From Pelomonas sp036404855 (GTDB lineage Bacteria; Pseudomonadota; Gammaproteobacteria; Burkholderiales; Burkholderiaceae_C), in assembly GCF_036404855.1 (NCBI RefSeq), contig NZ_DASWYS010000339.1:1-21460 (forward strand): 21,460 nucleotides of DNA, written 5' to 3'. Position 1 is the first letter of the stretch; each line of letters begins with the position of its first letter. The position numbers were made by a program, and so were the translations under genes. Positions 8,371-14,840 of this stretch are shown here, in pieces. The notes beneath the pieces are model-generated. The model saw only the letters and a list, made by a program, of their open reading frames with translations, was not told the DNA's origin and did no database searches.

Positions 8371-9159
8371 TCAGGCGCGGCGGCGGCGCGCAAAGCCGGC
8401 GGCGAGCAGCGCGCCGGCCGCCAGGGCCAGCGACGCGGGTTCTGGCACCGTGTTGGGATCCACCGAGGCCAGCTTCAGCGACGTCGTCATCGTGAAGTTG
8501 GAGCCGGTGGTATGGCGCTCGGCCTGGAACACGTCCAGCGTGTAGCTTCCGCCATCCGTGAGGCCCAGGGTCGCGGCCATGGCGTTCAGGTCGACGCTGC
8601 CGCCGATCGCGCCATGCACGCCGCCAAGGTCGATGGCAAGGACGCCGTTGATGAACACCCACACGTCGTCGTCACCGCTGAAGGCGAAGGTGTCGTTGTT
8701 GGAAGCCTTGTAGGTGAACGCGGTGTGGAACTCGGTCGTGAAGCCGAAGTTGTGACCATTGAAGTTGTTCTGCGCCAGCAGTTGCCCATCGATGGGGAAG
8801 AAGTCGTTGCTGCTGAACTGGTAGGTCGTGGGCGTGATCTGGTCCAGCGTGATGGTGATGCTGCCCGTGCGGTTGACGGTCGGGTCGTCGTGATACCACT
8901 GGTAGAACGACGCGGCGCTGCTCACGCTCGGGTGGTTGCTCGACAACACTGGCTTGCCGTCGGGGCCCAGCGTGCTCTGAACGATGCCTTGGGCCGAGGA
9001 CAACGAGTTCTCGAAATCGACGTGGCCGGCGACACCGTTGAAGGTGCTGCCCCAGGCGTTGAAGTCGCGAATCGTGCCTGTCAGCGTGATGGGCGCGGCC
9101 TGCAATGCCAGCGGCAGGGCTGCAGCGGCAGCCGTGATGAGAGAGCGCAACTTGGACAT
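8371..9159 (-). CDS. Secreted fibro-slime domain protein with PEP-CTERM sorting signal
   Basis: The 262-aa protein starts at ATG 9157-9159 (MSKLRSLITAAAAALPLALQA, a signal peptide cleaved after ~residue 21). A longer in-frame start at 9255 is rejected because it would lie upstream of the sigma-54 promoter. The body is a fibro-slime/PA14-like beta-sandwich; its hallmark SGDDDVWVFINGVLAIDLGG spans 161-180 and is followed by VHG. The C-terminus has the PEP-CTERM triad: VPEPAS at 238-243, a hydrophobic helix (LALAAGALLAAGF) and a basic end (ARRRRA). Exosortase recognises this tail and cleaves it during export to the surface or matrix. Family knowledge links PEP-CTERM proteins to extracellular polysaccharide and floc formation. 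No exosortase is in the window. The gene is monocistronic, with its own promoter and terminator. Confidence 0.93.
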   Translation of the reverse strand: MSKLRSLITAAAAALPLALQAAPITLTGTIRDFNAWGSTFNGVAGHVDFENSLSSAQGIVQSTLGPDGKPVLSSNHPSVSSAASFYQWYHDDPTVNRTGSITITLDQITPTTYQFSSNDFFPIDGQLLAQNNFNGHNFGFTTEFHTAFTYKASNNDTFAFSGDDDVWVFINGVLAIDLGGVHGAIGGSVDLNAMAATLGLTDGGSYTLDVFQAERHTTGSNFTMTTSLKLASVDPNTVPEPASLALAAGALLAAGFARRRRA

Positions 9160-9193
9160 GTTGATCGCAAAAGTCAGGAATGCGCTGCGAGAC

Positions 9194-9208
9194 GCAAAAC
9201 CGGTGCCA
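9194..9208 (-). promoter_or_regulatory. Sigma-54 (RpoN) promoter of the PEP-CTERM gene
   Basis: The minus strand reads TGGCACCGGTTTTGC, matching the -24/-12 consensus TGGCACGNNNNTTGC at every fixed base but one (C instead of G at position 7) with exact spacing. The start of transcription should fall near 9183, leaving a leader of about 24 bases before the ATG at 9159. PEP-CTERM genes of floc-forming beta-proteobacteria are known to depend on RpoN and the PrsK/PrsR two-component pair, which fits this gene. Confidence 0.8.
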
Positions 9209-9263
9209 CGATCATTATTTCCTTTTAAATCAATAACTTGCCCAAACAAACTCACGCCCTGTC

Positions 9264-9294
9264 GACCTTGGTGTCAAGGTCTCCGACACCTGTC
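9264..9294. promoter_or_regulatory. Overlapping dyads, candidate enhancer-binding site for the sigma-54 promoter
   Basis: GACCTTG (9264-9270), GTGT and CAAGGTC (9275-9281) form a perfect 7-bp inverted repeat. Overlapping it, GGTGTC (9270-9275) and GACACC (9285-9290) form a second inverted repeat, and GACACCTGTC (9285-9294) a third short one. Their centres are about 90-97 bases upstream of the predicted sigma-54 start site, where activators such as PrsR-type response regulators bind. They could instead act as a hairpin after dmeF, but no T-run follows on the minus strand. Confidence 0.45.
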
Positions 9295-9341
9295 TCGGCG
9301 TCGATCGCGGTCCGTCAAGGCCCGATCCGCCCGTCAGACGC

Positions 9342-10295
9342 TCAAGGCGTTGCGCACCGATTGATCTCGACGGTCGCGTGAACAATCTCCTCGTGCACGG
9401 CCAGCCACTCGCGCACCTGGCGCGGCGTCAGCTGCGTGTCGTGGGTGACGAGGCTGAGTGCGCAGGCGTACGTGGCGCGGCCAACGCGCCAGACATGCAG
9501 GTCGGCGATCAGCGTCTCGCCGGCCGCGCCGCGCTCGGCGACGACCTCGCGGATCTCTTCGACGACAGGGTGGTCCATCTCGCGGTCCAGCAGCACCTTG
9601 GCCGTGTCGGCGATCAGGCCTTTGGCCCAAAGGGCCACGATGATGGCGCCGACGATGCCCATCACCGGGTCCAGCCAGGCCCAGCCCAGCCACCAGCCGC
9701 CGGCCAGCGCTGCGATGGCGGCCACGGAGGTGGCGGCGTCGGCGATGACGTGCAGGTAGGCCGACTTCAAGTTGAGGTCGTGGTGGTGGTCATGGTCGTG
9801 CCCGTGATCGTGCCCATGGTGGTGGCCGTGATCATCGTGATGCGCGTTGCCGAGGATGAGCGCGCAGCCCAGGTTGACCAGCAGGCCCAGCACCGCGATA
9901 GCCATGGCCTCGGGGTAGTGGATGGGCTCGGGCTGCAGAAGCCGCTCGACCGAGCCGTACACCATCAACGCGACGATGACGAGCAGGAACACCGCGCTCG
10001 CGAAACCGCCGAGCACCTCGATCTTCCAGGTGCCGAAGGCGTAGCGCGGGTCGCGCGCATGGCGGCGCGCAGCGGCGTAGGCGAAGGCGCTCAGGCCGAT
10101 GGCGACGGCGTGGCTGCTCATGTGCAGCCCGTCGGCCAGCAGGGCCATGGAGTTGTAGAACCAACCCGCGACGATCTCGACCACCATCATCGCGGCGGTG
10201 ATCCACATCACCCTCCGCGTGCCGCGTTCAGCGGCCGCGTTGCCGGTGTCAAAGACGTGATCGTGCCTCCATTCGGCGAGGTCGTGGGTATGCAT
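9342..10295 (-). CDS. dmeF: Cation diffusion facilitator, Co(II)/Ni(II) efflux transporter DmeF
   Basis: The 317-aa inner-membrane protein exports divalent metal ions in exchange for protons. The N-terminus MHTHDLAEWRHDHVFDTGN is typical of DmeF. Six helices lie between ~28 and ~230. Metal-site residues are seen in helix 2 (LLADGLHMSSH, D55, H58, H62) and helix 5 (LHVIAD, H182 and D186). A His/Asp-rich cytoplasmic loop (about 152-172) lies between helices 4 and 5. A C-terminal cytoplasmic domain with DREMDHPVVEEI and DLHVWRVG follows. DmeF of Cupriavidus gives cobalt and nickel resistance; the specificity here is inferred from sequence pattern. Start ATG 10293-10295 is preferred; another ATG at 10302-10304 would add MPS. 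No RcnR/FrmR-like regulator gene is next to it. It is divergent from the motor-like operon, 112 bases apart. Confidence 0.9.
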   Translation of the reverse strand: MHTHDLAEWRHDHVFDTGNAAAERGTRRVMWITAAMMVVEIVAGWFYNSMALLADGLHMSSHAVAIGLSAFAYAAARRHARDPRYAFGTWKIEVLGGFASAVFLLVIVALMVYGSVERLLQPEPIHYPEAMAIAVLGLLVNLGCALILGNAHHDDHGHHHGHDHGHDHDHHHDLNLKSAYLHVIADAATSVAAIAALAGGWWLGWAWLDPVMGIVGAIIVALWAKGLIADTAKVLLDREMDHPVVEEIREVVAERGAAGETLIADLHVWRVGRATYACALSLVTHDTQLTPRQVREWLAVHEEIVHATVEINRCATP

Positions 10296-10354
10296 GGACG
10301 GCATTCTGCGCCGCCCGCCGGGTCCGGGCAGGCGGCCCATGCCGACAGGCTCAC

Positions 10355-10396
10355 TAAAATCCCGCCCTTTTTCCTCGCGCGCCCGCACGGGCGCGC
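10355..10396 (+). promoter_or_regulatory. Divergent intergenic region: candidate -10 and strong hairpin before the four-gene operon
   Basis: TAAAAT at 10355-10360 is a good -10 hexamer for the plus strand, without a clear -35. GCGCGCCCG (10377-10385) and CGGGCGCGC (10388-10396) form a perfect 9-bp inverted repeat with CA between; it ends 11 bases before the DUF3348 start. The hairpin would lie in the mRNA leader and could limit ribosome access, or be an operator. No terminator-like T-run follows on either strand. Confidence 0.35.
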
Positions 10397-10407
10397 CGGA
10401 CCTTCCG

Positions 10408-11085
10408 ATGCCCGCAACCCCACCGCCGCAACCCGCGTCCGAGCCCCTGGCCCGGTTGCTGCTGCAATGGGGCGTGGCACCGCCGCCGTCGCTCCCCGTG
10501 GCCGAACGCCTGGGCGGCTGGCTGGGCTGGGCGGATGCAATCGGCCTGTCGCAGGTGCTGGCCACCGCGCCGGCCACCGCATGCAACGACGCGGCCCACC
10601 GCGAGGCGCAAGACTGGGCCGGCGCTGCACTGGAGCGGCTGCAGGTCGAACTCGCAGCCGCTTTCGACGACGCCCTGCTGGCGCGAGAATCCGCCGAGGC
10701 CGCACCAGACGGCGTCCCGCTGGCCGACCTGCTGGCCCCCTACCGGCTGCACCACGCGCAGCAGCAACGCGGGATGGCCGCCCGCATCGCCACGCTGCGC
10801 GAACGGCTGCGCCCGCGTCTGGCAGAGTCCTCCGGCGCCCTGGCCCGTCTGGCCCAGCTGGACGCGCTGTTCGAGCGCGCCATCGTGGCCCAGGAGCGCG
10901 CCCTGCTGGGCAGCCTGACCGCGCTGCTGACCCGCCGCGCGCAAGCCCACCACGCCGCCGACCCGCGCCGCTGGCGCGTCCGCTTCTGGGCCGACCTCCA
11001 GCGCGTGCTGCGCGCCGAGCTCGACCTCCGACTCCAACCGGTGCAGGGGCTGATCGAAGCCCTGCACGACGATGCCCCCCGATGA
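10408..11085 (+). CDS. DUF3348 family protein, first gene of the motor-like operon
   Basis: The 225-aa protein starts at ATG 10408 (MPATPPPQPASEPLARLL). Its stop TGA overlaps the next start as ATGA. The segment LLLQWGVAPPPSLPVAERLGGWLGWADAIGLSQVL (17-51) and the C-terminal helix-rich part with DPRRWRVRFWADLQRVLRAELDLRLQPVQGLIEAL (185-219) match my memory of DUF3348 proteins, which in Burkholderiales sit just upstream of DUF802 genes. It has no signal peptide or membrane helix and is predicted almost wholly alpha-helical, so it should be cytoplasmic. Function is unknown; I infer that it is an adaptor or cytosolic partner of the motor-like membrane pair. No nuclease, helicase or nucleotide-binding motif is visible. 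An in-frame ATG at 10294 is rejected because it lies in the dmeF gene. Confidence 0.85.
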   Translation: MPATPPPQPASEPLARLLLQWGVAPPPSLPVAERLGGWLGWADAIGLSQVLATAPATACNDAAHREAQDWAGAALERLQVELAAAFDDALLARESAEAAPDGVPLADLLAPYRLHHAQQQRGMAARIATLRERLRPRLAESSGALARLAQLDALFERAIVAQERALLGSLTALLTRRAQAHHAADPRRWRVRFWADLQRVLRAELDLRLQPVQGLIEALHDDAPR

Positions 11086-13586
11086 ACCGTCTCCTGAACG
11101 CCCTCTACCCCTTTGCGCTGGCCGCCGGCTTCGCAGGCATTGCCGGCGCCGCACTGGCCGCCGCCCGCCACCATCCCGTGGCGCTGGCGATGACGCTGTT
11201 GATCGCGGCCTTCTTCGGGCTGGGCGTGATGGAGCTGCGCGCCTTCCGCCGCGCCACCCGCGAGCTTGACGCGGCACTGTCTGCCGAGCCCGGCCCCGCC
11301 TGGGTCGACGGCCTGCCTGCCATGCTGCGCCCCGCCGTACTGCAGCGCCTGGAAGGCCAGCGCACGGCGCTGCCCGGCCTTGCGCTGGCGCCGGCCCTGG
11401 CCGGACTGCTGGTTTTGCTGGGCATGCTGGGCACGTTCATCGGCCTGGTCATCACGCTGAGCAGCACCGCCTCGGCGCTGGGGCAGACGGCCGACCTCGC
11501 CGCGCTGCGCAATGCGCTCGGCGCACCGGTGCAAGGCCTGGGCCTGGCCTTCAGCGCCAGCGTGGCGGGCGTGACGGGCTCGGCCATGCTGGGCCTGATG
11601 GTGGCTCTGGCGCGGCGCGAGCGCGCGGCCACGGGCGCGCGGCTGGACGCAGCACTGCTGGACCGGCTGCGCCCGCTGACGGCCGTGCACCGCCGCGCCC
11701 TCGAACAGCAAGCTGCAGAGGCCGCCGCCGTGCAAGCCGCACGGCAGCACCAGCACGACCTCGTCGCCCAGCTGCAGCAGTTCTCGCAGCAGATGGCCGA
11801 GCAGCTCGCGACTCAGAACGACCGCTTCCACCGCGAGACCAGCCAGACCTACACGGCGCTGGCCACCAGCGTGGACGCCACACTGCGCGCCAGCCTGGCC
11901 GAAAGCGCCCGCCTGGCCGGCGCCGCGATCCAGCCCGCTGCCGAGGCCGCGATGGCCGGCATCGCCCGCGAGGCCGCCGCCCTGCACGAGCGCGTGGGCG
12001 CGCAGGTCACCGGGCAGCTCGACTCGCTGAGCGCCCGATTCGAGGCCGGCGCGGCTCAGATCGGCCAGCAGGCCGAGGCCGCTGCCAGGGCCCAGGCCGA
12101 CAGCCTGGCCCACCAGGGCGAGGCCGCACTGAAGCTGTTGGCCGACAGCAGCACTTCGACGCAGCAGGCCGTTGAGCGCCTCAGCGAGCGCTGGACCGCC
12201 GAGGCGCGGTCTCTGCTGGCCGCGCTGAACGAGGCCGCGTCGCGCCAACATGCCGCGCAGGCGGAACACGACGCCCAGCACCGCGCGGAGATGCGCGCCG
12301 AGGTCGAGGCCCTGAACCAGCAACGCAGCGCCAACGAGCAGTTGCTCGCCCACCAGCGCGAGACCGCGCAGCAGCTGCTGGCCGACAGCGGCGCCCGCGC
12401 TCAGGAGGCGCTGACGGAGCTGGCCACCAGCTTCACGGCACAGACGAAGGCTCTGTTGGACCGCATCGCCGACGCACAGGCCCGGCACGCCACGATGCAA
12501 GCCGAGCTGGACGCCGAAGCGCGTGCACAGGCCCGCGCCGAGGCCGAATCACTGGCACGGCAACGCGAGGCCAACGAGCAGCTGCTTGCTGCCCAGCGCG
12601 AAGCCGCCCAGCAGTTGCTGGCTGCCAGCGGCCAGCGAGCGCAGGATGCGCTGACCGAGCTGACCGCCAGCTTTTCGACGCAGACGCAGGGCGCCATTGC
12701 CGCGCTTGCCGAGGCACACACGCGACTGCAAGCGGCCCACACGTCCAACGACGCCGAGCGCCTGGCCCACTGGCGCGCCGAGTTGCAGTCAGCCGGCGCT
12801 GCACAACTGGCTCAGCAGCAGCAGCTGGCCGACAGCCTGCTGCAGAACACGCGCAGCCTGGTCGCGCAGAACGAGGCGCAAGCCAGGAGCACGCTGACGG
12901 AAGCCGGCGAACTGCTGAAGGCCGCCGGCGAGGCACCTCGGGCCGCCGTGGAGGTGGTTGCCGCGCTTCGCGAGCAGTTGGCCCAGAGCCAGGCCCAGGA
13001 TCGCGCCGCGCTGGCCGAGCGTGCCGAGCTGATGCAGACCGTGTCCACGCTGCTGGGCTCGCTGCAGCAGGCCGCCGGCGAACAGCGTGCCGCACTGGAC
13101 ACACTGCTGGGCGGCGCCGGCTCGCAGGTCCACGCGCTGCTGGACGGAGCGGCAACGCAGATGACCGCACTGCTGGACAGCACCACCACCCACGTCAACA
13201 CGCTGACCGCCAGCGCTGCCTCGCAGGTGCAGACACTTCTGGGCAGCTCCGCCATGCAGCTCGAAACGCTGGAGCAGCGCTTCACGGCACGGGTCGACGC
13301 GACCGGTCAGGCCCTGGCCGAGGCGGCGACGACCATCGCCGCAAGCGCCGCCGAAATGGGCAGCCTGGGCGAAGGCTTCGGTGCTGCGGTGGAGCAGTTC
13401 CAGGGCGCAAACGCGCAGCTGGTCCAGCACCTGGCCGCCCTGGAGGAACGTCTCGCCGGCGCGATGACGCGCAGCGACGAGCAGTTGGGCTACTACGTGG
13501 CCCAGGCGCGCGAGGTCATCGACCTCTGCCTGGGCTCACAGAAGCAGGTGCTGGACGCGCTACAGGGGGTCACCGCGAATGGATGA
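11082..13586 (+). CDS. DUF802 protein: MotA/ExbB/ZorA-like membrane protein with giant coiled-coil tail
   Basis: The 834-aa protein starts at ATG 11082 inside the ATGA overlap with DUF3348. Four hydrophobic segments are visible at about 10-28, 32-50, 103-127 and 152-177. The last two carry the MotA/TolQ/ExbB pattern: LLGMLGTFIGLVITL (112-126) and GLGLAFSASVAGVTGSAMLGL (152-172), with small residues for the pore-lining helices. Everything after ~180 is Ala/Gln/Glu-rich, Pro-poor helix, about 650 residues of coiled coil, including three 80-residue repeats (337-576) and six 11-residue repeats (675-740). MotA-type proteins form pentamers around a MotB-type dimer and use ion flow to rotate; the long tail recalls ZorA of the Zorya defence system. 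The tail should project into the cytoplasm. Actual function is unknown; motor role is inference from architecture and the partner gene. Confidence 0.88.
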   Translation: MNRLLNALYPFALAAGFAGIAGAALAAARHHPVALAMTLLIAAFFGLGVMELRAFRRATRELDAALSAEPGPAWVDGLPAMLRPAVLQRLEGQRTALPGLALAPALAGLLVLLGMLGTFIGLVITLSSTASALGQTADLAALRNALGAPVQGLGLAFSASVAGVTGSAMLGLMVALARRERAATGARLDAALLDRLRPLTAVHRRALEQQAAEAAAVQAARQHQHDLVAQLQQFSQQMAEQLATQNDRFHRETSQTYTALATSVDATLRASLAESARLAGAAIQPAAEAAMAGIAREAAALHERVGAQVTGQLDSLSARFEAGAAQIGQQAEAAARAQADSLAHQGEAALKLLADSSTSTQQAVERLSERWTAEARSLLAALNEAASRQHAAQAEHDAQHRAEMRAEVEALNQQRSANEQLLAHQRETAQQLLADSGARAQEALTELATSFTAQTKALLDRIADAQARHATMQAELDAEARAQARAEAESLARQREANEQLLAAQREAAQQLLAASGQRAQDALTELTASFSTQTQGAIAALAEAHTRLQAAHTSNDAERLAHWRAELQSAGAAQLAQQQQLADSLLQNTRSLVAQNEAQARSTLTEAGELLKAAGEAPRAAVEVVAALREQLAQSQAQDRAALAERAELMQTVSTLLGSLQQAAGEQRAALDTLLGGAGSQVHALLDGAATQMTALLDSTTTHVNTLTASAASQVQTLLGSSAMQLETLEQRFTARVDATGQALAEAATTIAASAAEMGSLGEGFGAAVEQFQGANAQLVQHLAALEERLAGAMTRSDEQLGYYVAQAREVIDLCLGSQKQVLDALQGVTANG
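12090..12809 (+). repeat. Three tandem 240-bp (80-residue) coding repeats in the coiled-coil tail
   Basis: Residues 337-416, 417-496 and 497-576 of the DUF802 protein align without gaps at a period of 80. Anchors are HQGEAALKLLADS / HQRETAQQLLADS / AQREAAQQLLAAS, and AQEALTELATSFTAQT / AQDALTELTASFSTQT in units 2 and 3. Unit 1 is the most diverged. The exact period keeps the helical phase, so length could vary by whole units without disrupting the coil. Confidence 0.75.
13104..13301 (+). repeat. Six tandem 33-bp (11-residue, hendecad) coding repeats
   Basis: Residues 675-740 fall into six units of exactly 11: LLGGAGSQVHA, LLDGAATQMTA, LLDSTTTHVNT, LTASAASQVQT, LLGSSAMQLET, LEQRFTARVDA. The consensus is LLxxxxxQVxT. 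An 11-residue period is the hendecad typical of straight or right-handed coiled coils, unlike the heptad type expected for most of the tail. Confidence 0.8.
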
Positions 13587-14244
13587 GCCGCTGGAGATCG
13601 AGCAGGAAGGCCAGGTTGAAGGTCTTGGCCCGCCCGCCTGGGCGGCCTTCGGCGACTTGATGGCCGGCGTGCTGGGCGCCTTCGTGCTGGTTCTGGCAGC
13701 TGCACTGGTGGGTCAGCTGGACCTGGCCAACCAGCTGGAGGCCGAGGTGCAGCAGCGGCAGGCCGAGCAGGCCCGTCGCGAGGCCCTGGAGCGCGCGCTG
13801 GCCGGTCCGCTGGCGGACGGCCGCATCACGCTCGTCGAGGGGCGCATCGGCATCAGCGGCGCCGTGCTGTTCGCGACGGGCTCCGACGAGCTGCATGCCG
13901 ATGGCCACACGCTGCTGAAGAGCCTGGCCGTGCCGTTGCGCACCTATCTCGCGCAGCGAGACGAGATCCTGATGGTGAGCGGCTTCACCGACGATCGGGG
14001 CCTGATCGCCGGCAAAGGCGCGCCCCGATTCGCGGACAACCTGGAACTGTCTGCGCAGCGCGCGCTGACGGTGACGCGCGCGCTGATGGCTGAGGGCCTG
14101 CCGCCCGACGCCGTATTCGCCGCCGCTTTCGGGCCGCAGCAGCCGGTGGCTTCCAACGTCGACGCGGCCGGGCGCGCGCTCAACCGCCGCGTGGAGATCG
14201 CACCAACACCGCGGCCCCGGCGCGCGGCCGCATCGGCGCCTTGA
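13579..14244 (+). CDS. MotB/ZorB-like protein with OmpA peptidoglycan-binding domain
   Basis: The 221-aa protein starts at ATG 13579 and overlaps the preceding gene by 8 bases. It has a short cytoplasmic N-terminus and one membrane helix (~23-45) that begins WAAFGDLMAGVLGAFVLVL; Asp26 sits where MotB/ExbD/ZorB proteins keep their ion-carrying Asp. A linker (residues ~50-75, QLEAEVQQRQAEQARREAL) precedes an OmpA/Pal-like domain: GAVLFATGSDEL (94-105), SGFTDDRG (134-141), DNLELSAQRALTVTRALM (153-170) and GRALNRRVEI (198-207), which hold the usual peptidoglycan-binding Asp and Arg. Such proteins anchor a stator to the cell wall. With the upstream MotA-like gene it should make a peptidoglycan-anchored, ion-driven complex. 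It is distinct from flagellar MotB in length and context (no flagellar genes nearby). Confidence 0.9.
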   Translation: MDEPLEIEQEGQVEGLGPPAWAAFGDLMAGVLGAFVLVLAAALVGQLDLANQLEAEVQQRQAEQARREALERALAGPLADGRITLVEGRIGISGAVLFATGSDELHADGHTLLKSLAVPLRTYLAQRDEILMVSGFTDDRGLIAGKGAPRFADNLELSAQRALTVTRALMAEGLPPDAVFAAAFGPQQPVASNVDAAGRALNRRVEIAPTPRPRRAAASAP

Positions 14245-14780
14245 TGGACGCGCTGGACGATCCCGTCGGCTGGGTCGCGGCACAAGCGGGGACAGACCCC
14301 GTGCGCCGCCGCGTGCTGGACGCACTGGCACGGCGCGCGTCTGCCCAGCCACCGGGAGCGCTGCGTGACCAGCTCGTGGCCCGGCTCGTGCAGCGGGCGA
14401 AGGCCGAGCCGGTGGCGCTGCCGGCTCGGAGATCCGCGCAGGCCCCGAGCCCGCTGACTGAACTCGTCGCCGCGCTGCAGGCTGACGCCGGCCCCGAGCT
14501 GCGCAACGTACAGGCCCACCGCCGCACTTGGAGCGCGCTGCGGCTGACGCGCCGCATGGCCGAGGTCGCCGCACCGGTGCCCGAGCATCTCGGCCCGCTG
14601 AACAGCCAGGTGCTGGTCGCCCGCGCGCTGCAGCAGCTGCAGGACCTGGCGCCGGACTATCTGCAGCGCCTGCTGACCCAGCTCGATGCACTGGCCGCAC
14701 TGGCGCCACTGCACGCCGCAGTTGAGGTGGACAAGCCGACGCGCCCCGCGGCGAAGAAGTCGGCCGCACGCAAGCGTTAG
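14244..14780 (+). CDS. DUF2894 family protein, last gene of the motor-like operon
   Basis: The 178-aa protein starts at ATG 14244, sharing one base with the stop of the OmpA-like gene (TGATG). The conserved part is RRTWSALRLTRRMAEV then PVPEHLGPLNSQVLVARALQ and LAPDYLQRLLTQLDALAAL (93-153), which I recognise as the DUF2894 pattern. The N-terminal third (DPVGWVAAQAGTDPVRRRVLDALARRA) is another helical segment, and the end is a Lys/Arg-rich tail (KPTRPAAKKSAARKR). No membrane helix or signal peptide is seen, so it is cytoplasmic; the basic tail could touch nucleic acid or acidic lipids. Function is unknown. Its position as translationally coupled last gene indicates that it works with the motor-like pair. 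Confidence 0.85.
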   Translation: MDALDDPVGWVAAQAGTDPVRRRVLDALARRASAQPPGALRDQLVARLVQRAKAEPVALPARRSAQAPSPLTELVAALQADAGPELRNVQAHRRTWSALRLTRRMAEVAAPVPEHLGPLNSQVLVARALQQLQDLAPDYLQRLLTQLDALAALAPLHAAVEVDKPTRPAAKKSAARKR

Positions 14781-14840
14781 GGAGGCCTCCGCCCGTTGAA
14801 GCCTGGGCGCTGATTGCCGACACTCACGGGCAACGCGGCC

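Noticed and set aside
9160..9255. N-terminal extension of the fibro-slime protein by 32 residues
   Set aside because: It contains the sigma-54 promoter and places a non-signal sequence before the real signal peptide.
9780..9842. Repetitive GTGGTGGTCATGGTC-like stretch resembling a tandem repeat
   Set aside because: It encodes the His/Asp-rich metal-binding loop of DmeF; no separate repeat element is needed.
10296..10586. N-terminal extension of DmeF
   Set aside because: It overlaps the DUF3348 gene and lacks family similarity; DmeF proteins begin at MHTHD.
9378..11081. Continuous open frame extending 568 codons upstream of the DUF802 start
   Set aside because: It runs antisense through dmeF and out of frame through DUF3348; the MotA-like homology and the ATGA overlap place the start at 11082.
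10740..12500. Long minus-strand open frame (586 codons) opposite the motor operon
   Set aside because: It is an antisense shadow of GC-rich, stop-poor codons; the translation is low-complexity Gln/Gly/Arg/Ala with no family pattern.
14781..14790. GGAGGCCTCC palindrome after the DUF2894 stop as a terminator
   Set aside because: Too short, with no loop and no T-run; probably chance in GC-rich DNA.
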